A DNA stretch of 26,932 bases. Source: Litorimonas sp964490745 (GTDB taxonomy: Bacteria; Pseudomonadota; Alphaproteobacteria; Caulobacterales; Maricaulaceae). The translations under genes were made by a program, and so were the position numbers. Below, one piece after another: positions 13,452 to 21,917 of this stretch (its first letter is position 1; every line of letters starts with the position of its first letter). Under the pieces are notes generated by a model. That model made no database searches. It was not told the DNA's origin and worked only from the letters and a program-made list of their open reading frames with translations. The stretch spans positions 1-26,932 of the forward strand of contig CAZBDT010000020.1 in the NCBI GenBank assembly GCA_964490745.1. Reading direction: 5' to 3'.

Positions 13452-14441
13452 ATGGCAAACCCTGTTCATATCGGCAAGCATACATTGCGATCCAATGTGT
13501 TGGTCGCGCCCATGTCTGGTGTGACCGATCTTCCTTTTCGGAAGGTGTTACAACGCTTTGAGCCGGGGATGGTTGTGTCTGAAATGGTTGCAAGTGAAAG
13601 ATTGGCGGCTGGTGATGCGGAAAACCTTGCCAAGGCGTCCGGGCAGGGCGTTATTGAGCCGCTCTCTATTCAGCTTGTTGGCCGCGATCCTTATTGGATG
13701 GCTGAAGGCGCGAAAGCCTGCGAAGCGGCAGGCGCGGAAATAATTGACATTAATATGGGCTGTCCCGCACGAAAGGTAACCGGGGCACTCTCGGGCTCTG
13801 CGCTCATGAGAGAGCCTAAATTGGCGCTGCAGATTATCAGTTCAGTTGTCGAGGCCGTAAATGTTCCGGTTACATTGAAAATGCGACTGGGCTGGGATGA
13901 TGAGAGTTTAAATGCGCCTGAAATTGCGACGGCTGCAGAAAATTTAGGCGTAGTTATGTTCGTTGTTCATGGTCGCACGCGGTGCCAGTTTTATAAAGGG
14001 AAGGCGGATTGGGAAGCGGTGAAGCCTGTCGTTGACGCAGTGACCGCTCCCGTTTTTGTAAATGGGGATATATATGACGGCTCTGACGCTCTGACTGCAT
14101 TGTCTTTATCCGGAGCCGCTGGCGTGATGGTAGGGCGTTCATTGATTGGACGGCCTTGGGATATTACGGAAATTCGCTCAGCCGTGGATGGGAGTTCTCC
14201 GATTGAGATAAACCCTTTAGAAAAAGCGGACGTTGCCGTCGCGCATTATCGGGATATTTTAGAGTTTTATCCGACGGCTAAAGGCATTCGTTTCGCTCGA
14301 AAGCATCTTGCGGGATATTGCGATCAAGCAGGTCTTTCATCTCATGATCCACTGCGTCAGCGAATATGTCAGGGACTTGATCCGGCTGATGTCGTTGAAG
14401 CCTTAAGAGCAGCATTTTTAAAGAGGGCGGAAGCCGCATGA
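13452..14441 (+). CDS. dusB: tRNA-dihydrouridine synthase B (NifR3-like)
   Basis: DusB is an FMN enzyme that reduces specific uridines in tRNA to dihydrouridine. The 329-residue TIM-barrel protein has the N-terminal VLVAPMSGVTDLPFR. The catalytic cysteine is C104 in DINMGCPARKV, with the FMN/substrate motifs VTLKMRLGW, VVHGRTRCQFYKG, VFVNGDI and GVMVGRSLIGRPW. The C-terminal helical domain has normal length. It is the classical nifR3 position, directly before ntrB. The stop overlaps the ntrB start (ATGA at 14438–14441), so the tRNA-modifying enzyme and the sensor kinase share a transcript. Its ATG at 13452 is 60 bases from the divergent ispDF start, so both promoters must be compact. Confidence 0.96.
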   Translation: MANPVHIGKHTLRSNVLVAPMSGVTDLPFRKVLQRFEPGMVVSEMVASERLAAGDAENLAKASGQGVIEPLSIQLVGRDPYWMAEGAKACEAAGAEIIDINMGCPARKVTGALSGSALMREPKLALQIISSVVEAVNVPVTLKMRLGWDDESLNAPEIATAAENLGVVMFVVHGRTRCQFYKGKADWEAVKPVVDAVTAPVFVNGDIYDGSDALTALSLSGAAGVMVGRSLIGRPWDITEIRSAVDGSSPIEINPLEKADVAVAHYRDILEFYPTAKGIRFARKHLAGYCDQAGLSSHDPLRQRICQGLDPADVVEALRAAFLKRAEAA

Positions 14442-15475
14442 CTGGGACGCTCTTACCGCTGGTGGATGATTGGCCGTTTCCGCTCTTTCAATTGAACGAG
14501 TCCGACGACGTAGTTTGGGCTAATCAGGCCGCACAGGAATGGCTTGGGGTTTCATTACGCAGGTTTGAAGGGCGCAATGTCTGGACAATTTTCGAAACTG
14601 ATCCTGACACACGCGCCATTGCTATGAAAGCGCGAGGAAAAAATAGTCCGGTTACAACGCGTCATATTGTCGTGAAACCCTTCGAAACCTCTGAAGATGG
14701 ACGCTTGGCGCATATAACCGCCTATCCTGCCGCTGATGGAGTGGGTCTATCAGTCTGGTTTGTTGGCCCTGAACCACGGTCCAGTAAAATGGGTGGGCAA
14801 GTCGTCACGGGTATGGGACGAATGATTGCCCATGAACTCAAAAATCCATTGGCCGGGATTAAAGGGGCGGCCCAACTTTTGCGTGACGATGTAGAGAGTG
14901 AGGAGGGACAGGCACTCATCGACTTAATTGGTTCAGAAATTGACCGTATTCGCCGTTTGGCCGACAGAATGGAAAAACTGGGTGATCCGGACCATATTGG
15001 ATCAGAGCGCGTCAATATTCATGAAATATTGAGACAGGCACGGCGCGTTATTCAATCAGCAAATCCTGATATTGTGTTTAATGAACGTTATGATCCGTCT
15101 TTACCACATGCCTATGGTGATCCTGATACGCTTATGCAAGCGCTCTTAAATCTAATTAAAAATGCAGCCGATAGTGCCGGGGATACCGGAGAAATTCGTC
15201 TCGAAACAACATTTAGAACGGGTGTAAGAAGTGGGACATCGTCACGCATGCTGCCTGTTGAAATCCGAGTGATTGATAACGGTCCGGGAATTCCCAAGGA
15301 TATGATGTCCCAGATATTCCAGCCCTTTGTGACAACAAAACCAGAAGGGCAGGGGCTCGGTCTTGCATTAGTGTCGAAAGTCGCGGCTGCGCATGAAGGA
15401 CTTGTTGAGGTTCAATCTGTTCCGGGTCGAACTGTTTTTTCTTTACTACTTCCTGCTCCAGGTGAGGCTGAATAA
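14438..15475 (+). CDS. ntrB: Nitrogen regulation sensor histidine kinase NtrB
   Basis: NtrB is the cytosolic kinase that phosphorylates NtrC under nitrogen limitation and, in enteric bacteria, is controlled by PII protein. The 345-residue protein has an N-terminal PAS domain (about 10–110). The H-box is RMIAHELKNPLAG with the phospho-accepting His at 132. The N-box is LLNLIKNAADSA, with further ATP-binding motifs DNGPGIP and GQGLGLALV. No membrane segment is seen, as expected. It overlaps dusB by four bases and ntrC by one (TAATG), so dusB–ntrB–ntrC is translationally coupled. Length and motifs look intact, in contrast to the reduced AAA+ domain of its partner NtrC. Confidence 0.95.
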   Translation: MTGTLLPLVDDWPFPLFQLNESDDVVWANQAAQEWLGVSLRRFEGRNVWTIFETDPDTRAIAMKARGKNSPVTTRHIVVKPFETSEDGRLAHITAYPAADGVGLSVWFVGPEPRSSKMGGQVVTGMGRMIAHELKNPLAGIKGAAQLLRDDVESEEGQALIDLIGSEIDRIRRLADRMEKLGDPDHIGSERVNIHEILRQARRVIQSANPDIVFNERYDPSLPHAYGDPDTLMQALLNLIKNAADSAGDTGEIRLETTFRTGVRSGTSSRMLPVEIRVIDNGPGIPKDMMSQIFQPFVTTKPEGQGLGLALVSKVAAAHEGLVEVQSVPGRTVFSLLLPAPGEAE

Positions 15476-16788
15476 TGAAATATGAAGTCTTACTCGCCGA
15501 TGATGATGACAGTGTAAGGCTTGTACTCCACAAGGCACTTACGCGGGCCGGACATACAGTTCGAGCGACGGATAATGCGGATACACTCGTCAAATGGGCC
15601 GAATCTGGACAAGGCGATATTGTTGTAACGGATGTCATGATGGGCGGTCGTGAAGTCTTTGAAAGCCTGCCACGGCTCACCGAAGCTCGCCCAAAATTAC
15701 CCATAATTATTATCAGTGCTAATAATACGGTGAATACTGCTTTGAAATCGGGCCAACACAAGGTTTTCGAATATGTACCAAAACCGTTTGATTTAGACGA
15801 TGTCACGAATGCCGTGGCGCGTGCGGGGCAATCCGTAAACCCTCGGAAAACACGCACGAATGCCGAAAATAGACGGCTGCCAATGATTGGTCGAAGTGCC
15901 GTGATGCAGCCTGTGTTTAGGGCCGTATCAAGATTCGCCGCCGGTAATCTGCCTGTCCTCATTCGTGGGGCGGTTGGTTCAGGTAAGGATCTTGTCGCAC
16001 GTCTTTTGCATGATGGTGGGCCTCGCGCGGAGAGGCCTTTTTTAAGGACGTCAGATTTTGAAAATACCTCTCTGACTCTTCAAAAAGTCAATGGCGGGGA
16101 TATTTACATAGATGAAATTGGCGAGTTGTCGATGCAGCAGCAAGAAAGGCTCTTGGCGTTGATGAATGAGGCCGAGATGATTCCTGCGGCTCGTCGACCG
16201 CGCGTTATTTCCGCCACGCGTAAAGATTTGCGTGATTTAGTTGAAAAAGGTACATTCCGTGATGACTTATTATTTCGGATTAATGTTGCCGAGATAAAAA
16301 TACCAAATTTGGCTGAACGTGATAGGGACACCTATGAATTAGCCGAGGCATTTTTAGCGCAAGCGTCAATGGACCAGACACGTAGATTTGAAGCTGATGC
16401 ATTAGATATTTTGCATCGCCATAAATGGACAGGCAACGTGCGTGAGCTTGAGAATTTGGTGCGCAGGCTAGCTGTGTTATATTCCGACGACGTCATTACA
16501 GCCGATATGGTTTTGCAGGAATTTTCGAAAGATTTACCGCCCGTCGAAAAAGCGGACATCATTCATAACCGACTTGAAGATCAACTAGAGGATGCCTGTA
16601 GGACTCTTCTTGATGCAGACAGGGCAGATGAGGATTCAGCCTACACTGTTGCCTTAGCGTGGGTCGAGCGCCCACTTATTATAGAGGCTTTGAGATTGAC
16701 TGGTGGGAATCGTGCTAAAGCTGCGGATAAGCTTGGCATTCATAGGAACACATTGCGAACGCGACTTAAATCTCTGGATATAACTTAA
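15475..16788 (+). CDS. ntrC: NtrC-family response regulator lacking the GAFTGA loop
   Basis: This 437-residue protein has a receiver domain (about 1–120), an AAA+ domain (about 135–360) and a C-terminal Fis-type helix-turn-helix (GGNRAKAADKLGIHRNTL). The phosphorylation site is D53 in VTDVMM, with S81 and K103 as the switch residues. The proline that usually follows the VMM motif is absent. Walker A is GAVGSGKD (165–172) and Walker B is IYIDEIGEL. Between PFLRTSDF and GGDIYIDE only about 17 residues remain where E. coli NtrC has about 40, so the ELFGHEKGAFTGA loop that contacts sigma-54 is absent. A similar loss is known for Rhodobacter capsulatus NtrC, which works without sigma-54. It is probably a sigma-54-independent regulator. 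The start overlaps the ntrB stop. Confidence 0.92.
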   Translation: MKYEVLLADDDDSVRLVLHKALTRAGHTVRATDNADTLVKWAESGQGDIVVTDVMMGGREVFESLPRLTEARPKLPIIIISANNTVNTALKSGQHKVFEYVPKPFDLDDVTNAVARAGQSVNPRKTRTNAENRRLPMIGRSAVMQPVFRAVSRFAAGNLPVLIRGAVGSGKDLVARLLHDGGPRAERPFLRTSDFENTSLTLQKVNGGDIYIDEIGELSMQQQERLLALMNEAEMIPAARRPRVISATRKDLRDLVEKGTFRDDLLFRINVAEIKIPNLAERDRDTYELAEAFLAQASMDQTRRFEADALDILHRHKWTGNVRELENLVRRLAVLYSDDVITADMVLQEFSKDLPPVEKADIIHNRLEDQLEDACRTLLDADRADEDSAYTVALAWVERPLIIEALRLTGGNRAKAADKLGIHRNTLRTRLKSLDIT

Positions 16789-16912
16789 TCCAAGGCACCG
16801 ACAAAAGCTGTTGATTCTACGCAACACTGCGATATGAAAGCAACAGTACAGGAGTCTTAGGGGAAATATTCTGAATTATCAGTCAGAACTACCGCCAAAA
16901 CATGAGGCTAAC

Positions 16913-19132
16913 TTGCAAGAAATACCGCTTGTGAGAAAAGGACCTCGTATTGCCCAATCTGCTCTGTTTGCCACGCTATTCATGGCGGCAATTTTTTTGA
17001 CGATCTTGGGCGCTTTGCTATCTTATTCTGAGGACGTTGATCGAATAGATCAGGCTTGGGATATTCTTCGCTTTAATCTTATTATTATTGTTGTACTGGC
17101 GATCTATCTCGCCCACCGTGTTTGGACGACAGTGTTCTCATCCTCACGAGGTCAAGCGGCTCCCTTGCTTCACAAGCGGTTCGTCATGATCTTTTCTCTA
17201 GCTGCGCTCATACCGGCCGTTCTCGTGGGCGGTTTTTCAACGTCTCTATTGTCGCAAAATCTATCCGGCATATTTGGTGAGCGTGTTCGCGGAAATATGG
17301 AGGAAGCCCGCCAAATTTTGGACGGTTACGTCTCGCAAGAATTTGAGAGTCTTGGAGAAGATCTTGAGGAATTACGCGTCGGTATCGCTCGCGGTCGGAC
17401 AGATTTTGGTGCACGCATTTCGTTTACGGCCGAACTATTACGGGAAGCCCAAACCCGTGATTTGGACTCTGTATATATACTTAGAGATGATGGGTTTGTT
17501 TTAACACGCGTCGAAACTCCAGAGGCTCCAGATATTAGAATACCCGAAGTAGAAGTTTTAGATAGTTTGCAAGGGGATGATATCGCGTTTCAAAAGCGTA
17601 CAGATATTGATTACCTCATCGCGCTGTCTAAGCTTTCAGACGCACCGACCTCTTACCTCTATGTCGGTAAACTTTTACGCTCGGATAATCAGGTTTTATC
17701 TTCAATATCTGGTATTGAATCTGCGGCCTCTCAAATTGCTCGCTTTAATGAAAATCAAGCGCAAATGAATCAAATTTTCTATTTGACGCTGTTAGATAGT
17801 GCACTTCTGATTTTGATGGCTGCAATCTGGTTAGGGCTATCACTGGCGAACCGCATTATTGATCCGTTATCTGGACTTATTAATGCCGCTGAACGCGTAC
17901 GTGCAGGAGATATGGGGGCGAGAGTTTCAGTAACCGGGCAGTGGGGAGAAATTTCTGATTTGGGCTCTGCATTTAATCGGATGACAACCCAATTAGAAAC
18001 CCAACGCGACGAACTTGTGCGTGAACATGATCTGTCCGAACAAAGGCGGCAATTTTCGGAAGCCGTCTTGTCAGGTGTACGGGCGGGCGTCATAGGCCTC
18101 ACGCAGCAAGGCAAGATTACGCTCTATAATGACGCGGCTAAAAAATTACTGGAAGATAGGGGCGACGGTATCGTCGGTCAGCCATTATCGAGTGTATTGG
18201 CAGAATTTGCGCCAACATTCGCTAAAGCTCGTGAGGCTATTACGTCTAATGCAGAAGATCAGGTGACTGTGGATATGGCGGGTGGGAGTCGTATTTTCGA
18301 TCTCCATGTATCCGCTTATATGGGGGCACGTAATGACACGGGCTGGGTTTTAACCTTTGATGATATGACGCGTTTAGTTTCTGCACAACGCCATTCCGCT
18401 TGGCGTGAAGTGGCACGACGCATTGCGCATGAGATCAAAAACCCGCTCACGCCCATTCAACTATCCGCAGAACGCTTGGCGCGTAAATATACTGATGAAA
18501 TTAAATCTGATCGTCAAACATTCCAAAATTGTACGCAGACCATCATTCGCCAAGTTGGCAGTCTTGAGCAGATGGTAGATGAGTTTTCGGCTTTTGCACG
18601 CATGCCGTCTCCCGAACTGACTATTACGGACATCGTCGGTGTATTAGAAGATACTATATTTGCACAGGGTGTAAGTTTTCCAGAAATTCAATTTCGAAGA
18701 AAAGGTCGGTGGCCGAAAAGTAAATTTGTTCGCGGTGATGAAAGACTCCTCGTTCAGGCTTTCACAAACGTTTTAAAGAACGCAGGTGAGGCCGTGCAGC
18801 GTAAAATGGAAGCTGGTGTCTCAAGTCGTTTTCGTGGGGAAGTCAGAATTGAAGTTATGGATACGGAGTCTGATTTAGAAATTCATTTTACGGATAATGG
18901 GCCAGGGTGGCCCTTTAAAGATGTGGATCGGCTGATGGAGCCATATGTAACAACACGAGATGGGGGCACAGGCTTAGGTCTCGCGATCGTGAAACGCATT
19001 GTCGAGGATCACGGCGGACAACTGAAATTAGAAGCCCGCGAGGATGCACAAGGCGCGCGGGCAATTATACACCTTCCCCAAGACTACGATTTTAGGGGTA
19101 TCATTGAGATTAAACAAAGCGAGGTCTTATGA
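16913..19132 (+). CDS. ntrY: NtrY transmembrane sensor histidine kinase
   Basis: NtrY is the membrane kinase of the NtrYX system, linked to nitrogen, redox and envelope control in alphaproteobacteria. The 739-residue protein has three N-terminal membrane segments (about 17–40, 50–68 and 89–113), then a sensor region and a fourth segment (about 288–312). A HAMP domain (IIDPLSGLINAAERVRAGDM) and a PAS domain follow. The kinase core has H506 in RRIAHEIKNPLTP, NVLKNAGEAV, DNGPGWP and GTGLGLAIVKRIV. The start is TTG at 16913, five bases from GAGG (16904–16907); the ATG at 16902 is out of frame, and the next in-frame ATG would cut the first membrane segment. A 124-base gap separates it from ntrC, so it may have its own promoter. 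It overlaps ntrX by four bases. Confidence 0.94.
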   Translation: MQEIPLVRKGPRIAQSALFATLFMAAIFLTILGALLSYSEDVDRIDQAWDILRFNLIIIVVLAIYLAHRVWTTVFSSSRGQAAPLLHKRFVMIFSLAALIPAVLVGGFSTSLLSQNLSGIFGERVRGNMEEARQILDGYVSQEFESLGEDLEELRVGIARGRTDFGARISFTAELLREAQTRDLDSVYILRDDGFVLTRVETPEAPDIRIPEVEVLDSLQGDDIAFQKRTDIDYLIALSKLSDAPTSYLYVGKLLRSDNQVLSSISGIESAASQIARFNENQAQMNQIFYLTLLDSALLILMAAIWLGLSLANRIIDPLSGLINAAERVRAGDMGARVSVTGQWGEISDLGSAFNRMTTQLETQRDELVREHDLSEQRRQFSEAVLSGVRAGVIGLTQQGKITLYNDAAKKLLEDRGDGIVGQPLSSVLAEFAPTFAKAREAITSNAEDQVTVDMAGGSRIFDLHVSAYMGARNDTGWVLTFDDMTRLVSAQRHSAWREVARRIAHEIKNPLTPIQLSAERLARKYTDEIKSDRQTFQNCTQTIIRQVGSLEQMVDEFSAFARMPSPELTITDIVGVLEDTIFAQGVSFPEIQFRRKGRWPKSKFVRGDERLLVQAFTNVLKNAGEAVQRKMEAGVSSRFRGEVRIEVMDTESDLEIHFTDNGPGWPFKDVDRLMEPYVTTRDGGTGLGLAIVKRIVEDHGGQLKLEAREDAQGARAIIHLPQDYDFRGIIEIKQSEVL

Positions 19133-20514
19133 CATCTGATGTTTTGATTGTTGAAGACGAAGACGATATTCGCGCTATGATTTCCGGTATTTTAGAAGAT
19201 GAAGGTTATCAAGTGCGTGAGACGGCAACGTCCCAAGATGCACTTGAGGCCGTCAAAATGCGTAAACCGAGCTTAGTCGTGTTGGATGTCTGGCTTAAGG
19301 GCTCGAAAATGGATGGCATTGAGTTATTAGCAGCTTTAAAATCGCGTTATAAGAACTTGCCCGTCATTGTAATTTCGGGTCATGGAACGGTCGAAACTGC
19401 GGTCTCAGCAATCCGCAAAGGCGCTTTTGATTATATTGTCAAACCCTTCAAAGCTGAAAAACTGCTTATAACTGCTATACGTGCTTTAGAGAATGCGAGG
19501 CTTCGTCAGGAGAATGAGGAATTAAAAGGGAAAACACAAACAGTCGATAAGCTCGTTGGAACTTCCGCTTCCATCGCTCAGCTTCGCCAGAAAATTGGAC
19601 GTATTGCGGCGACGAATTCTCGCGTGTTAATTACGGGGGCTTCGGGCACGGGTAAAGAATTGTTAGCGCGATTGCTACACAGTCAATCTAATCGATCAAA
19701 TGGTCCTTTCAAGGCCGTCAACGCGGCTTCGATGGTGCCCGAGCGCGTGGAAGAGGAGCTGTTCGGTGTTGAGGCGACTGGTCCGGATGTTCCTCAAAAG
19801 ACAGGTCTTTTAGAGCGAGCGCATAACGGTACCCTATATCTGGATGAAGTCGCAGATATGCCTTTGGAAACTCAAGGGAAACTCCTTCGCTTATTGGTTG
19901 AACAGCGCTTTAACCGTGTGGGCGGATTAGATGATGTTCAGGTCGATGTTCGGGTCATTACCAGTTCCTCGCGCGATCTGATAAAAGATGTTTCAATGGG
20001 TAAATTTCGGGAGGATTTGTATCATAGGTTAAACGTCATGCCCCTTCATGCGCCAAAACTGTCTGAGCGTAGAGAGGATATCCCGGCTTTAGTTGAGCAT
20101 TTTATCGGAGAATTAGCGGCGTCGACGGGACTGCCAGCTCGAAAGATTGGCGATGATGCAATGGCGGCGCTACAGGCACATGATTGGCCAGGCAATGTGC
20201 GTCAATTGCGAAATAATGTTGAACGCCTCCTGATTTTGGCGACTGGGGAACCAACGCAACCCATTACGCTGGCAACTCTACCGAAAGAAGTGTCAGTGGT
20301 TAGGTCCGGCAATAACTCACAAGACAATGATAAGATTATAGCCATGCCTCTTCGTGATGCACGTGAACATTTTGAGCGCGAATATTTGCAAGCGCAAATT
20401 GACCGTTTTGGCGGTAATATTTCACGCACAGCGAACTTCGTCGGAATGGAGCGTTCGGCCTTGCATCGCAAACTCAAGTCGCTAGGTTTAGGGACGACTG
20501 GGCGGGACGGTTAA
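19129..20514 (+). CDS. ntrX: NtrX response regulator, AAA+ domain without GAFTGA
   Basis: NtrX is the partner of NtrY. The 461-residue protein has a receiver with D53 in VVLDVWLKG and the switch lysine in YIVKPFK. The AAA+ domain has Walker A GASGTGKE (170–177), Walker B GTLYLDEVADMP and arginine region WPGNVRQLRNNVERLL. The C-terminal helix-turn-helix is GGNISRTANFVGMERSALHRKL. Where sigma-54 activators read ELFGHEKGAFTGA, this protein reads ELFGVEATGPDVPQKTGLLE, so the sigma-54-contacting loop is replaced. As I recall, this is common in alphaproteobacterial NtrX. Its start overlaps the ntrY stop (ATGA). It is intact in length and likely acts as a sigma-54-independent regulator. Confidence 0.94.
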   Translation: MTSDVLIVEDEDDIRAMISGILEDEGYQVRETATSQDALEAVKMRKPSLVVLDVWLKGSKMDGIELLAALKSRYKNLPVIVISGHGTVETAVSAIRKGAFDYIVKPFKAEKLLITAIRALENARLRQENEELKGKTQTVDKLVGTSASIAQLRQKIGRIAATNSRVLITGASGTGKELLARLLHSQSNRSNGPFKAVNAASMVPERVEEELFGVEATGPDVPQKTGLLERAHNGTLYLDEVADMPLETQGKLLRLLVEQRFNRVGGLDDVQVDVRVITSSSRDLIKDVSMGKFREDLYHRLNVMPLHAPKLSERREDIPALVEHFIGELAASTGLPARKIGDDAMAALQAHDWPGNVRQLRNNVERLLILATGEPTQPITLATLPKEVSVVRSGNNSQDNDKIIAMPLRDAREHFEREYLQAQIDRFGGNISRTANFVGMERSALHRKLKSLGLGTTGRDG

Positions 20515-20537
20515 TCCGCTGTAGCTAGGATTCTCGC

Positions 20538-21911
20538 ATGCGGGTCATAATTTGTGGTGCAGGACGCGTTGGTTATGGGCTGGCATCCCGCCTGTCGTTG
20601 GAACGCAATACTGTTACCATCATTGATACATCGCCAGAGCTCATACGATACATTACAACTGAACTTGATGTTCAGGGTATTGTTGGTCATGGCAGCCATC
20701 CTGACGTCTTGGTCCGAGCAGGTGTGCAAGATTGTGATATGATTATCGCCGTGACCTATGCGGATGAAGTCAACATGATGGCGTGTCAGGTTGCGCATTC
20801 ACTCTTTAACGTTCCGACAAAAGTTGCACGCGTACGCGCTCAAAGCTATCTCGACAGCCAATGGAATGATTTGTATTCCCGAAAAAATATGCCAATTGAT
20901 ATCATTATCTCTCCAGAGATAGAGATTGGTAAGTCTATTTTACGTCGATTAAATACGCCGGGCGCCTTCAACGTTGTTCCATTTGGGGATGGCGCAGTGC
21001 AAATGCTCGGTGTTGAAATCCAAGACGATTGCCCGGTCATCCAGACACCCATACGACAGATCCCCGATTTGTTCACCGGGCTTCATGCGGCAGTTGTTGG
21101 CATTGAACGTGACGGCGAATTATTTGCGCCAACTCCAGATGACCCGTTGGAGGTTGGAGATAGGGCCTATATTGTTACGCAATCTGCCCATTCCACACGA
21201 CTTATGGAAGTCCTGGGATCGCATCAGGCCCAAGCGCGCCACATTGTTATTATTGGTGGCGGGAATATTGGAACCTATGTTGCAGAAAAGCTGGAAGGTC
21301 AGTCTGGCATGCGGGTTCGTGTCATAGAACGCGATAAGGCGCGGGCTGAAAAAGCTGCTGAGCAATTGAGCCGTACCGTTATTCTCAATGGTGATGCTAT
21401 GTCATCTGAAATCCAAGAGGAGGCCGGTGTTCCGAATGCGGAAATGGTGATTGCCCTGACAGATAATGATAGCGTAAATATTTTGTCTACCGTGCAGGCT
21501 AAAAAACTAGGCGCGAAAGCGACAATCAGTCTTATAAATGAAGTGTCTATGCAGGAAATGCAATCGGAGCTGGGTATTGATATGATTATTGATCCCCGAG
21601 CTTCTACAATATCCTCGATTTTACGGCACGTCAGACGTGGACGTATTCTGGAAGTCTACGCATTAGATCAAGGCGGTGCAGAGGTGATAGAGGGCGAAAT
21701 CTTGGATACGTCCCCAATGGCGGGGAAAAAGTTAAGTGATGTCGCTATGGGTGAAGGTATCGCTGTGGGAGCCATTATTGCAGATGGTGATGTTTTGCCG
21801 CCATCTCCATCCCATATATTGCGTCCCGGAAACCGCGTCGTTCTTATGGCTGAAAAAGGCGCATTGGACAGGATTGTCTCAATGTTCCGTGTGTCATCCG
21901 ATTATTACTAA
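20538..21911 (+). CDS. trkA: Trk potassium uptake regulatory subunit TrkA
   Basis: TrkA is the cytosolic gating ring of the Trk/Ktr potassium transporter and binds nucleotides. The 457-residue protein has two tandem RCK_N/RCK_C units. The first Rossmann motif is CGAGRVGYGLASRL (about 6–19) and the second is IGGGNIGTYVAEKL (about 236–250). Each is followed by an acidic ligand region (TIIDTSPE; RVIERDKARAE) and a C-lobe (FAPTPDDPLEVGDRAYIV; LPPSPSHILRPGNRVVLM). AGGA at 20527–20530, seven bases upstream, supports the ATG at 20538. It lies 23 bases after ntrX and seven before trkH, an arrangement known near ntrX in alphaproteobacteria. Confidence 0.96.
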   Translation: MRVIICGAGRVGYGLASRLSLERNTVTIIDTSPELIRYITTELDVQGIVGHGSHPDVLVRAGVQDCDMIIAVTYADEVNMMACQVAHSLFNVPTKVARVRAQSYLDSQWNDLYSRKNMPIDIIISPEIEIGKSILRRLNTPGAFNVVPFGDGAVQMLGVEIQDDCPVIQTPIRQIPDLFTGLHAAVVGIERDGELFAPTPDDPLEVGDRAYIVTQSAHSTRLMEVLGSHQAQARHIVIIGGGNIGTYVAEKLEGQSGMRVRVIERDKARAEKAAEQLSRTVILNGDAMSSEIQEEAGVPNAEMVIALTDNDSVNILSTVQAKKLGAKATISLINEVSMQEMQSELGIDMIIDPRASTISSILRHVRRGRILEVYALDQGGAEVIEGEILDTSPMAGKKLSDVAMGEGIAVGAIIADGDVLPPSPSHILRPGNRVVLMAEKGALDRIVSMFRVSSDYY

Positions 21912-21917
21912 GCTTTT

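Noticed and set aside
15213..15962. Minus-strand open frame of 249 codons
   Set aside because: It is antisense to the ntrB/ntrC junction, whose products show clear kinase and receiver motifs.
16834..16860. Tiny leader peptide (8 codons) before ntrY
   Set aside because: No ribosome site, no run of regulatory codons and no terminator/antiterminator pair follow it.
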